Shown: piece after piece, positions 20,748 through 30,721 of the stretch
Numbering within the stretch: the first letter of the stretch is position 1
Layout of the letters: every line of letters starts with the position of its first letter
NCBI GenBank assembly: GCA_020831865.1
Contig: JAFIFT010000007.1
Location: forward strand, 45,795-109,794
Length of the DNA stretch: 64,000 bases
Origin: Legionellaceae bacterium
GTDB lineage: Bacteria > Pseudomonadota > Gammaproteobacteria > Legionellales > Legionellaceae
Direction: 5' to 3'
Notes under the pieces: generated by a model
The model's input: the letters and a program-made list of their open reading frames with translations, nothing else
The model's database searches: none
Told to the model about the DNA's origin: nothing
Program-made: the position numbers and the translations under genes

Positions 20748-21083
20748 ATGACCTTTGTCGTAACTGAACAGTGTATCAAGTGTAAATATACCGACTGTGT
20801 GGAAGTTTGTCCGGTAGACTGCTTTTATGAAGGCCCCAATTTTTTAGTTATTCATCCCGATGAATGCATTGATTGCGCGTTATGTGAGCCTGAATGTCCA
20901 GTTGACGCCATTGTTTCGGAAGATGACTTGAGCGAAGATCAGCAAAAATTTCTGACGCTTAATGCAGAATTAGCGGAAAACTGGCCTAATATTAATGCCA
21001 AAAAAGAAGCGCCCTCCGATGCCAAGTCCTGGGAAGGAACGCCGAACAAGTTTGATCTGTTGCAGAAAGAGTGGGAGAGTTAA
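20748..21083 (+). CDS. fdxA: 7Fe ferredoxin FdxA ([3Fe-4S][4Fe-4S])
   Basis: A 111-residue soluble electron carrier of the Azotobacter FdI type. The first cysteine cluster is [17 protein letters not shown] and the second is [16 protein letters not shown], giving the cysteine spacing for one 3Fe-4S and one 4Fe-4S centre. A C-terminal extension of about 45 residues (to EWES) is usual. ATG 20748 has an AGAGG site upstream. The redox partner is not evident from context. It overlaps the following helicase gene by 13 nt, so the two may be cotranscribed. Confidence 0.93.
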   Translation: MTFVVTEQCIKCKYTDCVEVCPVDCFYEGPNFLVIHPDECIDCALCEPECPVDAIVSEDDLSEDQQKFLTLNAELAENWPNINAKKEAPSDAKSWEGTPNKFDLLQKEWES

Positions 21084-23044
21084 GTTCCACAGGTGAGAAT
21101 TTGGTTGCACAGTGCCAACGGGTATTGTCAGCGAAGGGTCGCCTGAAAACCGCGTTGCCAGGTTTTGTATCGCGCGATGCGCAGATAGCCTTGGCGGTTG
21201 CCATAGCGGAGACAATAGAGGCTAATCAGGTTTTGGTTGCTGAAGCAGGTACCGGAACCGGTAAAACCTTCGCCTATCTCATCCCTTGCCTTTTAAGCGG
21301 TAAAAAGGTTTTGGTCTCCACCGCAACCAAAACCTTACAGGATCAGCTGTATTCCCGAGATATTCCAGCCTTGCTGCATGCCCTGGGTTTGGGTTTGAAA
21401 GTGCAGAATCTCAAAGGACGAGCCAATTATATTTGTCGATACCGCGTCCAACTGCATAGTGAAGAAGGACGTTTTAATCAATTGAAAGATGTGCAGGAAT
21501 TGCAACTCATTCGGCAACGTGTCGGACGACTGCAGGAAGGGCTGCGCTCCGAGCTCACTGAAATTGCGGAAGACTCCACGGTTTGGCCGCACGCAACCTC
21601 GACTACGGATAATTGTCTCGGTGCAGACTGTGACTTTTATCAGGATTGCTTTTTGGTTAAGGCGCGACGCAGGGCTTTGGAGGCGGATATCGTAGTGATT
21701 AACCACCATCTCTTTTTTGCCGACTCGCAATTAAAAGAAAGCGGTTTTGGTGAGTTGTTGCCTGGTGCGGACGTGGTGGTGTTTGATGAGGCACATCAGA
21801 TTCACGACATTGCTACCCATTTTCATGGTCAACACTTCAGCACCCGTCAATTGCGTTTGCTCTTTGATGATCTGGTGCAGGAGTGGCCTTTGACCGATTT
21901 GGCCCACCAACCCTTTAAAAGCCTCCATCTGCAATATACCAGGATTGTGGATCAATTATTGTTAGCCTTACCGAATCGTGATGAGCGCTATGCCTGGAAC
22001 AGCTTGTTACAGAATAAAAATTTTATCATTGCCTGGGAAAAGTTAGGTCAATTGCTGGCAGAAAGTATGGACGTGCTCAAAGAAGTCGATTGCTCTGGGC
22101 AGCAAGGCTTGCGGAAAGCCTGCGAGCAATTGCAGGAGCTGGCGAGCCTAAGTCAGCAATTTCAGGCGCATCAGCCAGGTTCTATTTACTGGGTTGAGCG
22201 CCATAAACAAGCGGTTACGTTTCACATGACCCCCTATGAAGTCGGCGAGCTCTTTTCAGACACCATGGCGCGCCAGCCGATGAGTTATATTTTTACCAGC
22301 GCCACGCTGACCATGGCGGACTCCTTTAGCAGTTTTACCAAACCCCTGAGCCTGGACAAGGCTCGTTGCCTTATCTTGCCGAGTCCTTTTGATTATCAGC
22401 AACAGGCCTTGCTCTATTTACCCCGATCGTTACCAGATCCAAAAGATCGCAAGTACTATGAAGCGCTGCTGGAACAGGTCATTCCGGTGATAGAAGCCTG
22501 TGGTGGACGTTGTTTTTTTCTTTTTACCAGCCACAGGGCTTTAAAATTGGTTGCAGGTTTGCTAGGCAATCGGCTAAAATTCCCACTCTTGGTACAAGGT
22601 GAAGAATCGAAATCCATTTTACTCGCGCGTTTTCGCCAATTGGGCAATGCGGTGTTATTGGGTACAGCGACCTTCTGGGAAGGGGTTGATGTCAAAGGAG
22701 AGGCTTTGTCTTGTGTAATTATTGACAAGCTTCCCTTTGCCAGTCCTGCCGATCCGGTTACCCAGGGCAGGATGGCTCACCTGCGCCAACAAGGATTATC
22801 TGATTTTCATGAATTATCCTTACCCAATGCGGTCTTAGCCTTAAAGCAAGGGGTAGGGCGGCTGATTCGGGATGAAAATGATAAAGGGGTATTAATTATT
22901 GCTGACCCGAGATTAACAGGCCGTGCTTATGGCCAGGTCATCTTCGCCAGTTTGCCCAAGGTCCCGCGCACCCGCGATCAAACGCGGGTATTGGCTTTTA
23001 TAGAGGAGTTAGCACTCGAAAATGAAACTGCTTGCACTGGATAG
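21071..23044 (+). CDS. dinG: DinG/YoaA-family ATP-dependent DNA helicase
   Basis: An XPD-like superfamily 2 helicase of 657 residues, unwinding DNA 5' to 3' during repair. It has Walker [12 protein letters not shown] (about 60), DEAH box DEAHQIHD (about 239), and cysteines near 120 (YICRY) and 181-193 ([12 protein letters not shown]) for a 4Fe-4S cluster. Motif VI appears as [14 protein letters not shown]. Length and lack of extra domains fit YoaA better than E. coli DinG. The GTG at 21071 lies within fdxA and its ribosome site is weak; a later TTG near 21104 cannot be excluded. The 3' end overlaps tsaB by 23 nt. Confidence 0.9.
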   Translation: MGELSSTGENLVAQCQRVLSAKGRLKTALPGFVSRDAQIALAVAIAETIEANQVLVAEAGTGTGKTFAYLIPCLLSGKKVLVSTATKTLQDQLYSRDIPALLHALGLGLKVQNLKGRANYICRYRVQLHSEEGRFNQLKDVQELQLIRQRVGRLQEGLRSELTEIAEDSTVWPHATSTTDNCLGADCDFYQDCFLVKARRRALEADIVVINHHLFFADSQLKESGFGELLPGADVVVFDEAHQIHDIATHFHGQHFSTRQLRLLFDDLVQEWPLTDLAHQPFKSLHLQYTRIVDQLLLALPNRDERYAWNSLLQNKNFIIAWEKLGQLLAESMDVLKEVDCSGQQGLRKACEQLQELASLSQQFQAHQPGSIYWVERHKQAVTFHMTPYEVGELFSDTMARQPMSYIFTSATLTMADSFSSFTKPLSLDKARCLILPSPFDYQQQALLYLPRSLPDPKDRKYYEALLEQVIPVIEACGGRCFFLFTSHRALKLVAGLLGNRLKFPLLVQGEESKSILLARFRQLGNAVLLGTATFWEGVDVKGEALSCVIIDKLPFASPADPVTQGRMAHLRQQGLSDFHELSLPNAVLALKQGVGRLIRDENDKGVLIIADPRLTGRAYGQVIFASLPKVPRTRDQTRVLAFIEELALENETACTG

Positions 23045-23681
23045 TTCCACCGAAACCGCGCAGATTGCGCTAAGTGACGGGCAGAATGATCTGTTACGTG
23101 AACTGACAGGGGTACGTGAACACTCCCGAAACATGCTGACACAAATTGATGCCATACTGGCTGAAGCCGCCTGGCCTTTGTCTAGTCTGGACGCGGTGGT
23201 GTTTGGTTGTGGTCCGGGCAGCTTTACCGGATTGCGGGTGAGCTGTGCTTTGGCACAGGGTATTGCCTGGGCGCGTGATTTACCACTGTATCCTGTAAGC
23301 TGTCTGGCCAGTATCGTAGAGCGTGTGCGGCAATCCTGGCAGGATGCGCCTGTTTTAGCGCTGATGGATGCGCGAATGCAGCAAGTCTATTGGAGTTTTG
23401 TTCCTTCGGGCTCGTATATTGGTGCTGAACAGGTCAGTGAAATACAAGCGATTACGCTTGATGCGACTTCTTTTATTCTGGCGGGTAAAGCCTACACCCC
23501 TTATCTGGAACATATGCCTCAATTTCTGCACAATAAAATCGAGCGACAAGTGGAACAGGGGCCGGATGTGGGGGCGATGATGAGCCTGGTGCGGCAGGGT
23601 ATGATTCATCCGGTGAGCGTGGAAAAAGCGCAGCCGGTGTATATACGTAATCAAGTAACCCAAGGAGTTTCCAATGGATAG
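23022..23681 (+). CDS. tsaB: tRNA threonylcarbamoyladenosine biosynthesis protein TsaB
   Basis: TsaB partners with TsaD and TsaE to put the t6A modification on A37 of ANN-decoding tRNAs. It is an ASKHA-fold scaffold of 219 residues. It begins [16 protein letters not shown], then [11 protein letters not shown] and the highly conserved [15 protein letters not shown]. It overlaps the helicase gene at its start and the Trm112-like gene by 8 nt at its end, so the three are translated as a coupled string. Confidence 0.95.
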   Translation: MKLLALDSSTETAQIALSDGQNDLLRELTGVREHSRNMLTQIDAILAEAAWPLSSLDAVVFGCGPGSFTGLRVSCALAQGIAWARDLPLYPVSCLASIVERVRQSWQDAPVLALMDARMQQVYWSFVPSGSYIGAEQVSEIQAITLDATSFILAGKAYTPYLEHMPQFLHNKIERQVEQGPDVGAMMSLVRQGMIHPVSVEKAQPVYIRNQVTQGVSNG

Positions 23682-23853
23682 ACATTTGTTAGACATTTTG
23701 GTTTGTCCTTTATGTAAGGGAAAATTAATCAAGAAAGGACATGAGTTGATTTGCAAATTTGATCGTCTGGCCTACCCTGTTCGTGACGGTATTCCCGTGA
23801 TGCTCGAACAAGAGGCACGGCTTATCCCTTTAGATGAAAAAGAGACCTTATGA
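23674..23853 (+). CDS. Trm112-like small zinc-binding protein (YcaR family)
   Basis: A 59-residue protein. It begins [18 protein letters not shown] with a CxxC pair, continues [21 protein letters not shown] and ends EKETL, the standard Trm112/YcaR pattern. Relatives in other organisms stabilise methyltransferases; in gammaproteobacteria the role is unclear. It overlaps tsaB by 8 nt and kdsB by 4 nt (ATGA). A ribosome site AAGGAG lies 7 nt before the ATG. The ycaR-kdsB order is common in gammaproteobacteria. Confidence 0.92.
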   Translation: MDRHLLDILVCPLCKGKLIKKGHELICKFDRLAYPVRDGIPVMLEQEARLIPLDEKETL

Positions 23854-24593
23854 CGCAGCCTTTTCATGTGATCATTCCTGCACGCTACCATTCTTCGCGT
23901 TTGCCGGGAAAGTTATTGATGGATATTCATGGGCAAACCGTTCTGCAACGGGTATGGAAGCAAGCGATGCGAGCGCACCCTGCTACAGTGACGATTGCCA
24001 CGGATAGTGAAGAAATAGCCCACCATGTTGCTGGCTTTCCGGCCCACTGTGTCATGACCAGCAGCAAACATCAAAGTGGCACAGACCGTATTGCTGAACT
24101 GGTCAACAAGTCAGATTTTGCGGATAACGATATTATTGTGAATGTGCAGGGTGATGAGCCGTTTATCGCTCCGGAGCTTATTGTACAGGTGGCAGAGGTT
24201 TTGGCTCTGTCTACGGCTTCACTGGCTTCACTCTATGCCGCCATTGAAAGTCGGGAGCAATTTCATAATCCCAATATTGTCAAGCTGGTTTTTAACCAAC
24301 GGCAGCAGGCGTTGTATTTTTCACGCAGTGCTATACCGGCTCATCGTGATGATGTGGACAGTATAGCAAATGCCTGGCGGCATATCGGGCTGTATGCCTA
24401 TCGCGTCTCTTTTCTCAGACAATGGCCGCAATTACCGCCCAGTATGCTGGAACAGCATGAGTGCCTGGAGCAGCTGCGGATGTTGGATGCGGGGTATACA
24501 ATGCAATTGGCTGAGGCGAACGTGTTACCCGCGCAGGACATCAATACGCTTGATGATCTTAGCGTTGCTCGTCAATATATGGTTGTGGAGTAG
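23850..24593 (+). CDS. kdsB: 3-deoxy-manno-octulosonate cytidylyltransferase
   Basis: KdsB activates Kdo with CTP to CMP-Kdo, the donor used by WaaA in LPS inner-core synthesis. The 247-residue protein shows [17 protein letters not shown] (nucleotide loop), [14 protein letters not shown] and NVQGDEPFI with the metal-binding aspartate. Its start overlaps the Trm112-like gene by 4 nt. waaA lies 3 kb downstream in a separate unit. A 166 nt gap follows with no further gene. Confidence 0.96.
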   Translation: MTQPFHVIIPARYHSSRLPGKLLMDIHGQTVLQRVWKQAMRAHPATVTIATDSEEIAHHVAGFPAHCVMTSSKHQSGTDRIAELVNKSDFADNDIIVNVQGDEPFIAPELIVQVAEVLALSTASLASLYAAIESREQFHNPNIVKLVFNQRQQALYFSRSAIPAHRDDVDSIANAWRHIGLYAYRVSFLRQWPQLPPSMLEQHECLEQLRMLDAGYTMQLAEANVLPAQDINTLDDLSVARQYMVVE

Positions 24594-24759
24594 ATAACTA
24601 AAGGGTAAACATCCGCGCTCATTTCGGGAGCAGTCTATCAGAATTATGGCAACTGGATTGATCGATAGAAAAGCATTGTTTTTTTATTGAGCGGCCAGTG
24701 GCGTGTCTGGTTTTTTTCATGTAATGTAAAAATTGGTTCATTAGAAAAAAAGGAAAACT

Positions 24760-25710
24760 ATGCGCATACTTTCAAGTCTATTGAGTTTGGTTTTATCTGC
24801 CAGTCTTTTCGCTGGTCCCTCCTTTAATCGTATTGTTGTATTCGGAGATAGTTTGTCGGATACCGGTAATTTGTATGAGTATATGGATCATAAGATTCCG
24901 CAATCACCGCCTTATTATGAAGGACATTTTTCCAATGGGCCGCTGTGGATTGAGGGTCTTGCTGAAGCCTGGGCACCGGAGAATCCCCAGGATTTTATAC
25001 TGAATTATGCCTTTGGTGGCGCAGGTGTATCGGAAAGTGATGACGATGCGGATATGTTTACCTTGAAAAAAGAGATCAGTACCTTTCTGAGCGCACATGA
25101 TAATGTCGCTGATCCTGACAGTCTGTATGTTGTGTGGATAGGAGCGAATAATTATTTTGCGATACCCGATGATGTGGATGGGGCAGTTGAGGAAGTAACC
25201 GGCGGCATTCGCCGCGGACTGCAACGTTTATTAGATGCCGGTTCACAGCATATTCTGGTGATGAATATACCCGACCTGGGTACTGTGCCCGTAGCCAGTG
25301 AATTTGGTGAGATTGAACGCATGCGGGAATACTCCACGAAACACAATCAGCGTCTGCAATCGATCTTTGATGAACTAAAAAGAGATAATCCCGAGCGCAA
25401 CTGGTACTTCTATGATGTAGAAGCGATGTTGCACAAGGTCATGCAGAATCCGGAACCTTATGGCATTACGAATACAGTAGATACCTGTTACGATGCTGTG
25501 ATTGAGAAGGGAAGCGAGCAGCTAATCATGCGTTTTGCCCAGAACATACAGCCTTATTATAAACAGAATTATAACCGTACGGCATGCGACGGTTATTTAT
25601 TTTTCGATCCGGTCCATCCAACCAAAATCGCCCATTCCAGATTAGCTCTGGAGGTCCTGAAACTCTTCAGCGATGACAAACAGCCTGATGATCAAAGTGA
25701 CTTGGCCTAA
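24760..25710 (+). CDS. Secreted GDSL (SGNH) lipase/acyltransferase
   Basis: A 316-residue exported esterase. The signal peptide is about 18 residues (MRILSSLLSLVLSASLFA). Block I is FGDSLSDTGN with the nucleophile near Ser31, block III is WIGANNYF, and block V is DPVHPTKIAH with the catalytic Asp and His near 284-287. Legionella encodes related secreted phospholipases and acyltransferases (PlaA, PlaC, PlaD), so membrane-lipid hydrolysis outside the cell or in the host vacuole is a reasonable guess. A GGAAAAC ribosome site precedes ATG 24760. The 3' end overlaps the next gene by 38 nt. Confidence 0.88.
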   Translation: MRILSSLLSLVLSASLFAGPSFNRIVVFGDSLSDTGNLYEYMDHKIPQSPPYYEGHFSNGPLWIEGLAEAWAPENPQDFILNYAFGGAGVSESDDDADMFTLKKEISTFLSAHDNVADPDSLYVVWIGANNYFAIPDDVDGAVEEVTGGIRRGLQRLLDAGSQHILVMNIPDLGTVPVASEFGEIERMREYSTKHNQRLQSIFDELKRDNPERNWYFYDVEAMLHKVMQNPEPYGITNTVDTCYDAVIEKGSEQLIMRFAQNIQPYYKQNYNRTACDGYLFFDPVHPTKIAHSRLALEVLKLFSDDKQPDDQSDLA

Positions 25711-26371
25711 TCGCTGGGCTTACTTGCGCTTTTTCTTAATTGGTTGCTGCGCCATACCCTCTGCTTTTTCCGCTGCCGGGCAATATTCCGAGAGCGCCAA
25801 AGTAGAGGGAGGTGTGTTGGTTAGCTATGCGGAGTCAGCGCCTAACGGCTTCTATTTTTCCCAGAAAGTGGCGCGGCAACTCGAAACGATGGGTTGGGTG
25901 GTCGATGTCCTTTCTTTGAATCGGCTGTCTGATGAGGAATGGCAATCCCATTTGGCAGAAAAGATGGCAGTGATGCGGCAGAAGGTGGGGACGAAACTCG
26001 CTGTGATTATGTATGGCGAGGAGTGTGACCGTCTTCTGGAATATTTTACTCAGCCACAGGCCAAACAAGTCGGGGGATTAGTCTTTATTTCCGCGGTGAA
26101 CGGTGAAAGGTTTTTTTCCAACAGTACGACAGATATTCGCTTACGCTTTCCTCTGCTGGATATTGTTGCCCAATTTGATTATAAACAGGTTTTATCGGAT
26201 CAGAAAAAACGCCAGAAGCTGGTGCGCAGTGCCTATCAAAGTTATACAGTATCCGGTGCCGATCATTACTACCAATATCAGCTTCCTGTCCTGGTGAATG
26301 TTGTGCATCTTTGGTTAGAGGATTTGCCATCCACCAAAATTCACCGGGCGCCGGTGAATCCGGATGTTTAA
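25673..26371 (+). CDS. Exported DUF3530-like protein
   Basis: A 232-residue protein with an N-terminal hydrophobic signal (about residues 16-36, ending near SAFSAAG). The rest alternates strand and helix like an alpha/beta hydrolase, with FPLLDIVAQFDY and a late GADHYY, but I see no nucleophile elbow GxSxG; the nearest is MYGEEC. It resembles DUF3530 proteins, though I am not certain. ATG 25673 lies inside the lipase gene; ATG 25688 is an alternative. The overlap suggests coexpression with the lipase. Confidence 0.6.
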   Translation: MTNSLMIKVTWPNRWAYLRFFLIGCCAIPSAFSAAGQYSESAKVEGGVLVSYAESAPNGFYFSQKVARQLETMGWVVDVLSLNRLSDEEWQSHLAEKMAVMRQKVGTKLAVIMYGEECDRLLEYFTQPQAKQVGGLVFISAVNGERFFSNSTTDIRLRFPLLDIVAQFDYKQVLSDQKKRQKLVRSAYQSYTVSGADHYYQYQLPVLVNVVHLWLEDLPSTKIHRAPVNPDV

Positions 26372-26437
26372 CGCTGTTATTGAACTTCAATCAGAGCGGT
26401 CGCGTGGAGTATCATCAGACAGGGCAATCATCAGTGG

Positions 26438-27322
26438 TTACCAGCCTTTGCTGGCACATATTTGATCATAAGCCTTGCTGATTGTTTGGGTTTTGTGAGT
26501 TGCCATTTTTATCATTTCTTCCGGCAACCCCTGCGCGATCAGTTTATCGGGATGGTTTCGGCTCATTAGTCGCCGATAGGCGCGTTTTACTTCGGCTTTA
26601 CTGGCGGTTTCCGGTATTTCGAGGATGGCAAAAGCCTGTGCCAGGCTGGTGTGGCGAGATGCCTGTTGATAGGAAGAGTGGTGATGTGAGCGCTGGTAGT
26701 CTTGTTGGTATTGTGATTGCTGCTGTTCGTTGCGCTGTTTCTGGTATTGTTGGGTGAAGTCTTCATAAAATTGATATTGACGGTAGAGTGGGGCGAAGCC
26801 CATTCTTTGAAAAATAGTGTTTAAGGCATCAATTTTAGCCTGACTGAGGCCATCAATTTGCGCAGCGCGATATTGAATATCCAGAAACAAGCGTAACAAG
26901 TCCGGGTTATCATGGCAGTTTTCCTTAAGCATGGTCAGCGCTCTTCCCAGATTAAAGCTGGTTTCCTTCCCCTTATTGAAAAGACGTTTGGCTTCTGATT
27001 TCTGTGCGGAGTTCAGGCGCATCTCATCCATCAGGCCTTTTGCCATCTGGATTTCTTGTTGGCTGACTCGACCATCGACTTTGGCAATATAGCCCAGAAC
27101 CAAAAAAGTAGTTTGAAAAAATGCGCGTTGGACATTTTTTCGCTGTTCGGCGTGATAGTACCAATGAGGGCGGGAAAAATGTTGGCTCAGGCCGCGATCA
27201 AAGAAGTTACCGATGATAATACCAATGATTGCTCCTACAGGCCCTGCCATCAAGAAGCCAAAAAATGCACCCGTCAGTTTGCCCCACCAGTTTTTACCAG
27301 AAAAGAAATTGCGTAAATTCAT
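26438..27322 (-). CDS. djlA: Membrane-anchored co-chaperone DjlA
   Basis: DjlA is a type III J-domain protein that stimulates DnaK at the inner membrane. The 294-residue chain has an N-terminal glycine-rich transmembrane segment (about 13-42), a TerB-like domain (about 60-170), a glutamine-rich linker (about 190-220) and a C-terminal J domain with HPD in RNHPDKL. This order is diagnostic for DjlA, which is linked to virulence traits in Legionella and Coxiella. It is divergent from waaA with a 219 nt gap containing a TATAAT box at 27407-27412. Confidence 0.93.
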   Translation of the reverse strand: MNLRNFFSGKNWWGKLTGAFFGFLMAGPVGAIIGIIIGNFFDRGLSQHFSRPHWYYHAEQRKNVQRAFFQTTFLVLGYIAKVDGRVSQQEIQMAKGLMDEMRLNSAQKSEAKRLFNKGKETSFNLGRALTMLKENCHDNPDLLRLFLDIQYRAAQIDGLSQAKIDALNTIFQRMGFAPLYRQYQFYEDFTQQYQKQRNEQQQSQYQQDYQRSHHHSSYQQASRHTSLAQAFAILEIPETASKAEVKRAYRRLMSRNHPDKLIAQGLPEEMIKMATHKTQTISKAYDQICASKGW

Positions 27323-27541
27323 GTACGGATGGCCTGCTAATGATGATACTCCATTGTACCGGCATCAAAAAAATAAATGAAGTCGGACGCACTATCCTGA
27401 TTGTAGTATAATGTCGCTGCGATCCAGGTCGCTGACAGGAGAAGATCACTGCATGGTTTTTCTCTGGAGCCGCCTTACTGTATCACCAGAGCGTTTTGCG
27501 ACTGTAGCCTGGCGTTTCTTTTATCTACAAGAGAAAAATGT

Positions 27542-28798
27542 ATGTTTGTTTTATATAGTGTCGTTACTGTATTATTGTTACCCTTCGTTATTCTGCGATT
27601 ATATATCAAAGGGGCAAGAGCGCCCGCGTACCGGCAGCGTATAGGGGAACGTTTTACCCTGACCATGCCGCAGCAGTCCAAGGTTGATGTATGGATACAC
27701 GCGGTTTCCCTGGGAGAGGTGATTGCTGTGGCGCCATTTATCCGCGCATTATTGGCTACGGGCAAGCGGCTAATGGTAACCACGACCACACCAACAGGCT
27801 CGGCGAAATTACAGGCGGAATTTGCCGATAGTATTGCGCACCAGTATTTGCCTTATGATTTATTAACTCTACAACGACGATTTTTGCGCATACTGCAGCC
27901 TGATACAGTCATTATGGTTGAAACTGAATTATGGCCCAACCTGATTAGAGCCGTGAGTGAGGCTGAGATCCCTCTCTATCTGTTAAATGCCAGATTATCC
28001 GCCCGTTCTGTAGAGGGCTATCAAAAAATTCGTTGGCTGATAACCCCAGTGTTACGTCAGTTTACTAAAATTCTCACCCAATCTGCGGAAGATGCTCAAC
28101 GTTTTCAACGTCTGGGGGTCAAAGCGGCACAACTGGAAAATATAGGGAACATCAAATTCGATAGTGCACCGCCATTGCCTAAAAATCTTGATATAGCCCG
28201 CTCCCTGCAAAAGCGATGCGCGCAGCATCGCTTTGTGATTATCGCCGCCAGCACACATGCCTCGGAAGAGGACCAGATATTGGCGCTGTATGCACAGCTA
28301 AAACAAGCGATTCCGCATGTGTTTTTGATGATTGCCCCTCGGCATCCCGAGCGCTTTGAGGAAGTGGAGAGGCTGGTACAGCAACGCGGGTACCAATTTG
28401 CCAGGCGCAGTCAAGCGGCTACTTGGTCAGACGCCTGTGACGGTGCCATACTTGACAGTATAGGTGAACTCTCTGCCTTTTATTCTATCAGTGATATTGC
28501 GTTTGTAGGTGGTAGTCTGGTGCCGGTAGGGGGGCATAATATGTTGGAAGCGTTGTTTGCCGGAGTCCCCGTGATTTGTGGCCCTCATTTGCAGAACTTT
28601 AAAGCTATTGCGCGTGATTTACTGGCAGAAGAGGCCATGCTTACGGTTGAAGATAGTCAGCAGTTGGCCGCGGAAATCATCCGTTTGCATCAAGATCACC
28701 AGGCACGCGCTGAGCTGGTGCACCGTGCGCAAGCAGTACTGGAACGCAATAAAGGCGCGCTACAGCGCTATATCGAACGGATCTTCCCCAGAGATTGA
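27542..28798 (+). CDS. waaA: Kdo transferase
   Basis: WaaA (KdtA) adds Kdo from CMP-Kdo to lipid IVA on the inner face of the cytoplasmic membrane. At 418 residues it is the usual size. It starts with a membrane anchor (residues 1-22), then shows WIHAVSLGEVIA, MVETELWPNLI and the C-terminal glycosyltransferase motif VGGSLVPVGGHNMLEA. The start ATG follows AAGAGAAAAATGT. It uses the product of kdsB (23850). Confidence 0.95.
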   Translation: MFVLYSVVTVLLLPFVILRLYIKGARAPAYRQRIGERFTLTMPQQSKVDVWIHAVSLGEVIAVAPFIRALLATGKRLMVTTTTPTGSAKLQAEFADSIAHQYLPYDLLTLQRRFLRILQPDTVIMVETELWPNLIRAVSEAEIPLYLLNARLSARSVEGYQKIRWLITPVLRQFTKILTQSAEDAQRFQRLGVKAAQLENIGNIKFDSAPPLPKNLDIARSLQKRCAQHRFVIIAASTHASEEDQILALYAQLKQAIPHVFLMIAPRHPERFEEVERLVQQRGYQFARRSQAATWSDACDGAILDSIGELSAFYSISDIAFVGGSLVPVGGHNMLEALFAGVPVICGPHLQNFKAIARDLLAEEAMLTVEDSQQLAAEIIRLHQDHQARAELVHRAQAVLERNKGALQRYIERIFPRD

Positions 28799-28990
28799 GT
28801 GGAACGATGGTGCACAGCCTCTCGCAGGGAGTGCGCCTACAATATAGGGAAAAAATATGCGCTCCATTGGGCTTTTTTCGATCGTGGGTTGTTTTAGAGC
28901 GCGTTGTCTGGTGTTTGACTGTGCGCCCTAAAAAATGGCTTGGCGAGCTGTCGTAAAAACAACAACAGCAGATGCTCGCGCCGGTGGGAT

Positions 28991-29425
28991 TTAATCGGCC
29001 TGATTTTGTTTTTCGCGAATTTCTGCCAGAGTTTTGCAGTCGATACATAAGGTAGCGGTTGGCCTGGCTTCCAGCCGGCGCAGACCAATTTCAATGCCGC
29101 AGGCTTCACAATAACCGAAATCATCATCACGCAAGCGTTCCAGCGCGTCTTCAATTTTTTTGATCAGTTTGCGCTCACGATCACGGGTACGTAATTCCAG
29201 GCTCATTTCTTCTTCCTGGGTGGCTCGATCCGATGGATCCGCATAATTTGTGGCTTTGTCTTTCATGTGTGTTACTGTACGATCAACCTCTTCCATTAAA
29301 GATTGACGCCAGGAAACAAGAATGCTTTCCAAATGGGCAAGTTGCCTCTCATTCATATATTCTTCGCCGTCTTTTTCCTCATAATGCGTAATATTATTCT
29401 GTTTCACTGTCGTTTCATTCGTCAC
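28991..29425 (-). CDS. dksA: RNA polymerase-binding transcription factor DksA
   Basis: DksA enters the RNA polymerase secondary channel and works with ppGpp to control stable-RNA and amino-acid promoters. In Legionella it affects the switch to the transmissive phase. The 144-residue form starting at GTG 29425 has the coiled coil with the tip motif [11 protein letters not shown] and a C4 zinc finger CEACG...CIDC. GTG is chosen because AGAGAG lies 8 nt upstream; the open frame runs 40 codons further but that part is unlike DksA. The gene is monocistronic. Confidence 0.93.
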   Translation of the reverse strand: MTNETTVKQNNITHYEEKDGEEYMNERQLAHLESILVSWRQSLMEEVDRTVTHMKDKATNYADPSDRATQEEEMSLELRTRDRERKLIKKIEDALERLRDDDFGYCEACGIEIGLRRLEARPTATLCIDCKTLAEIREKQNQAD

Positions 29426-29679
29426 GTTATTTTCTCTCTTCGGGTGGATGAACACTGCCCTGATTAAAGGGATGGGCTGCTGATAAAAAGTGGAAATAGA
29501 TCCCTGTAAACGTATCTGAATATTTATAGCAAAATTGTTATGCATTGTCTACGACAGAGAGTAAATTGCCGCTATACCCGTGGTATTTGCAACGTGGCGC
29601 CCAATATATAAATAATTTCCTTGAATTTTATTGTATTAAGGCCAATACTATAGGAATATGAATCCAAAAGGAGCTTGTG

Positions 29680-30090
29680 ATGATCGGTGCATTTCTTCAT
29701 TCGTTTATTTTTGCAAAAGTGCTGGGGCTGTATATGATTGTCATGGCGATTGCCATGCTGGCCAATGCCAGTTATTACCGTGACGTTTTAAAACATATGG
29801 ATAAGGAAAAAACAGCGGTGCTGGCGTTTGCCTCTTTTTCTCTGGTTTTCGGTTTATTCTTGATCTCAATCCATAATATGTGGGCATGGGAGGCTTATGT
29901 GGTGGTCACCTTAACTGCCTGGTTTATTGTGATTAAGTCGGTTTGTTGGTTGACCATGCCTAACTGTATGATTAGCTTCAGTCAAAAAATGTTTTCGGGA
30001 AGAGGCTACTACGTTGCCGCTACGATTTTTGCCCTTCTCGGTGTTCTGATTTTGAGTTATTCCGCTTTCTTCGTCCCTTTGATAGAGTGA
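29680..30090 (+). CDS. Hypothetical four-helix membrane protein
   Basis: An unrecognised 136-residue inner-membrane protein with four predicted helices: about residues 8-30, 44-65, 71-95 and 108-132. It has no signal or catalytic motif. The ATG at 29680 has a strong AAGGAG site 6 nt upstream; a GTG codon directly before it is in frame but would be too close. It converges with maiA, leaving one base between their stop codons. Confidence 0.7.
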   Translation: MIGAFLHSFIFAKVLGLYMIVMAIAMLANASYYRDVLKHMDKEKTAVLAFASFSLVFGLFLISIHNMWAWEAYVVVTLTAWFIVIKSVCWLTMPNCMISFSQKMFSGRGYYVAATIFALLGVLILSYSAFFVPLIE

Positions 30091-30091
30091 C

Positions 30092-30715
30092 TTAGGGGGC
30101 TGCCTGCATGAAAGCAGGTAGCCCGCGGCATGCCGCGTCAATCTGTTCAATGCGGGGAAAGGCCTGCATATCTACTTTAAATCTTCTGGCATTATAGACT
30201 TGTGGAACAAGGCATACGTCGGCAATGCTGACCTGTTCACCCACACAAAACTCAGGCTGGCTTTGATGCTGTTTCAGTTGTCTCTCCAAAGCGCTAAAGC
30301 CTTCTTCAATCCAGTGTCGATACCAGTCCGCAATGGCAGTCTCATCGGCATGAAAATGATGTTTCAGATAATTGAGGACGCGTAAATTATTTAAAGGATG
30401 GACGTCACAGCTGATAAGCTGCGCCATGCTGCGTGCCAATGCCCGTTGCATGCGGGACCTGGGCAACAGCGCGGGCTCAGGGTAGCGCTCTTCCAGATAC
30501 TCGATGATCGCTATAGATTGACTGAGATGCACCGCATCGGTTTCCAGGCAGGGAACCAATTTTTGAGGATTGCATTGTTGATAGCGAGCCGTGTGCTGCT
30601 CGCCACCATCCTTCAGCAGATGCACCTCAGAGCGCTCGTAGGCAATATTTTTTAGATTGAGCGCAATGCGAACCCTATAACTGGCACTGGAGCGAAAGTA
30701 ATCATATAAACGCAT
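30092..30715 (-). CDS. maiA: Maleylacetoacetate isomerase
   Basis: MaiA, a zeta-class glutathione S-transferase, isomerises maleylacetoacetate to fumarylacetoacetate in tyrosine breakdown. The 207-residue sequence opens MRLYDYFRSSASYRVRIAL with the SSxSxRVR glutathione site, then QSIAIIEYLEERYP. It is the final gene of the cluster aminoacid dehydrogenase-hppD-fah-maiA, 6 nt after the hydrolase gene. A GGGCT(G)CCTGC hairpin (30097-30124) lies in its last codons. Confidence 0.95.
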   Translation of the reverse strand: MRLYDYFRSSASYRVRIALNLKNIAYERSEVHLLKDGGEQHTARYQQCNPQKLVPCLETDAVHLSQSIAIIEYLEERYPEPALLPRSRMQRALARSMAQLISCDVHPLNNLRVLNYLKHHFHADETAIADWYRHWIEEGFSALERQLKQHQSQPEFCVGEQVSIADVCLVPQVYNARRFKVDMQAFPRIEQIDAACRGLPAFMQAAP

Positions 30716-30721
30716 ACAGAG

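Noticed and set aside
30097..30124. Hairpin at the maiA 3' end as a rho-independent terminator
   Set aside because: The stem is good but no T-run follows on either strand and it lies within maiA codons.
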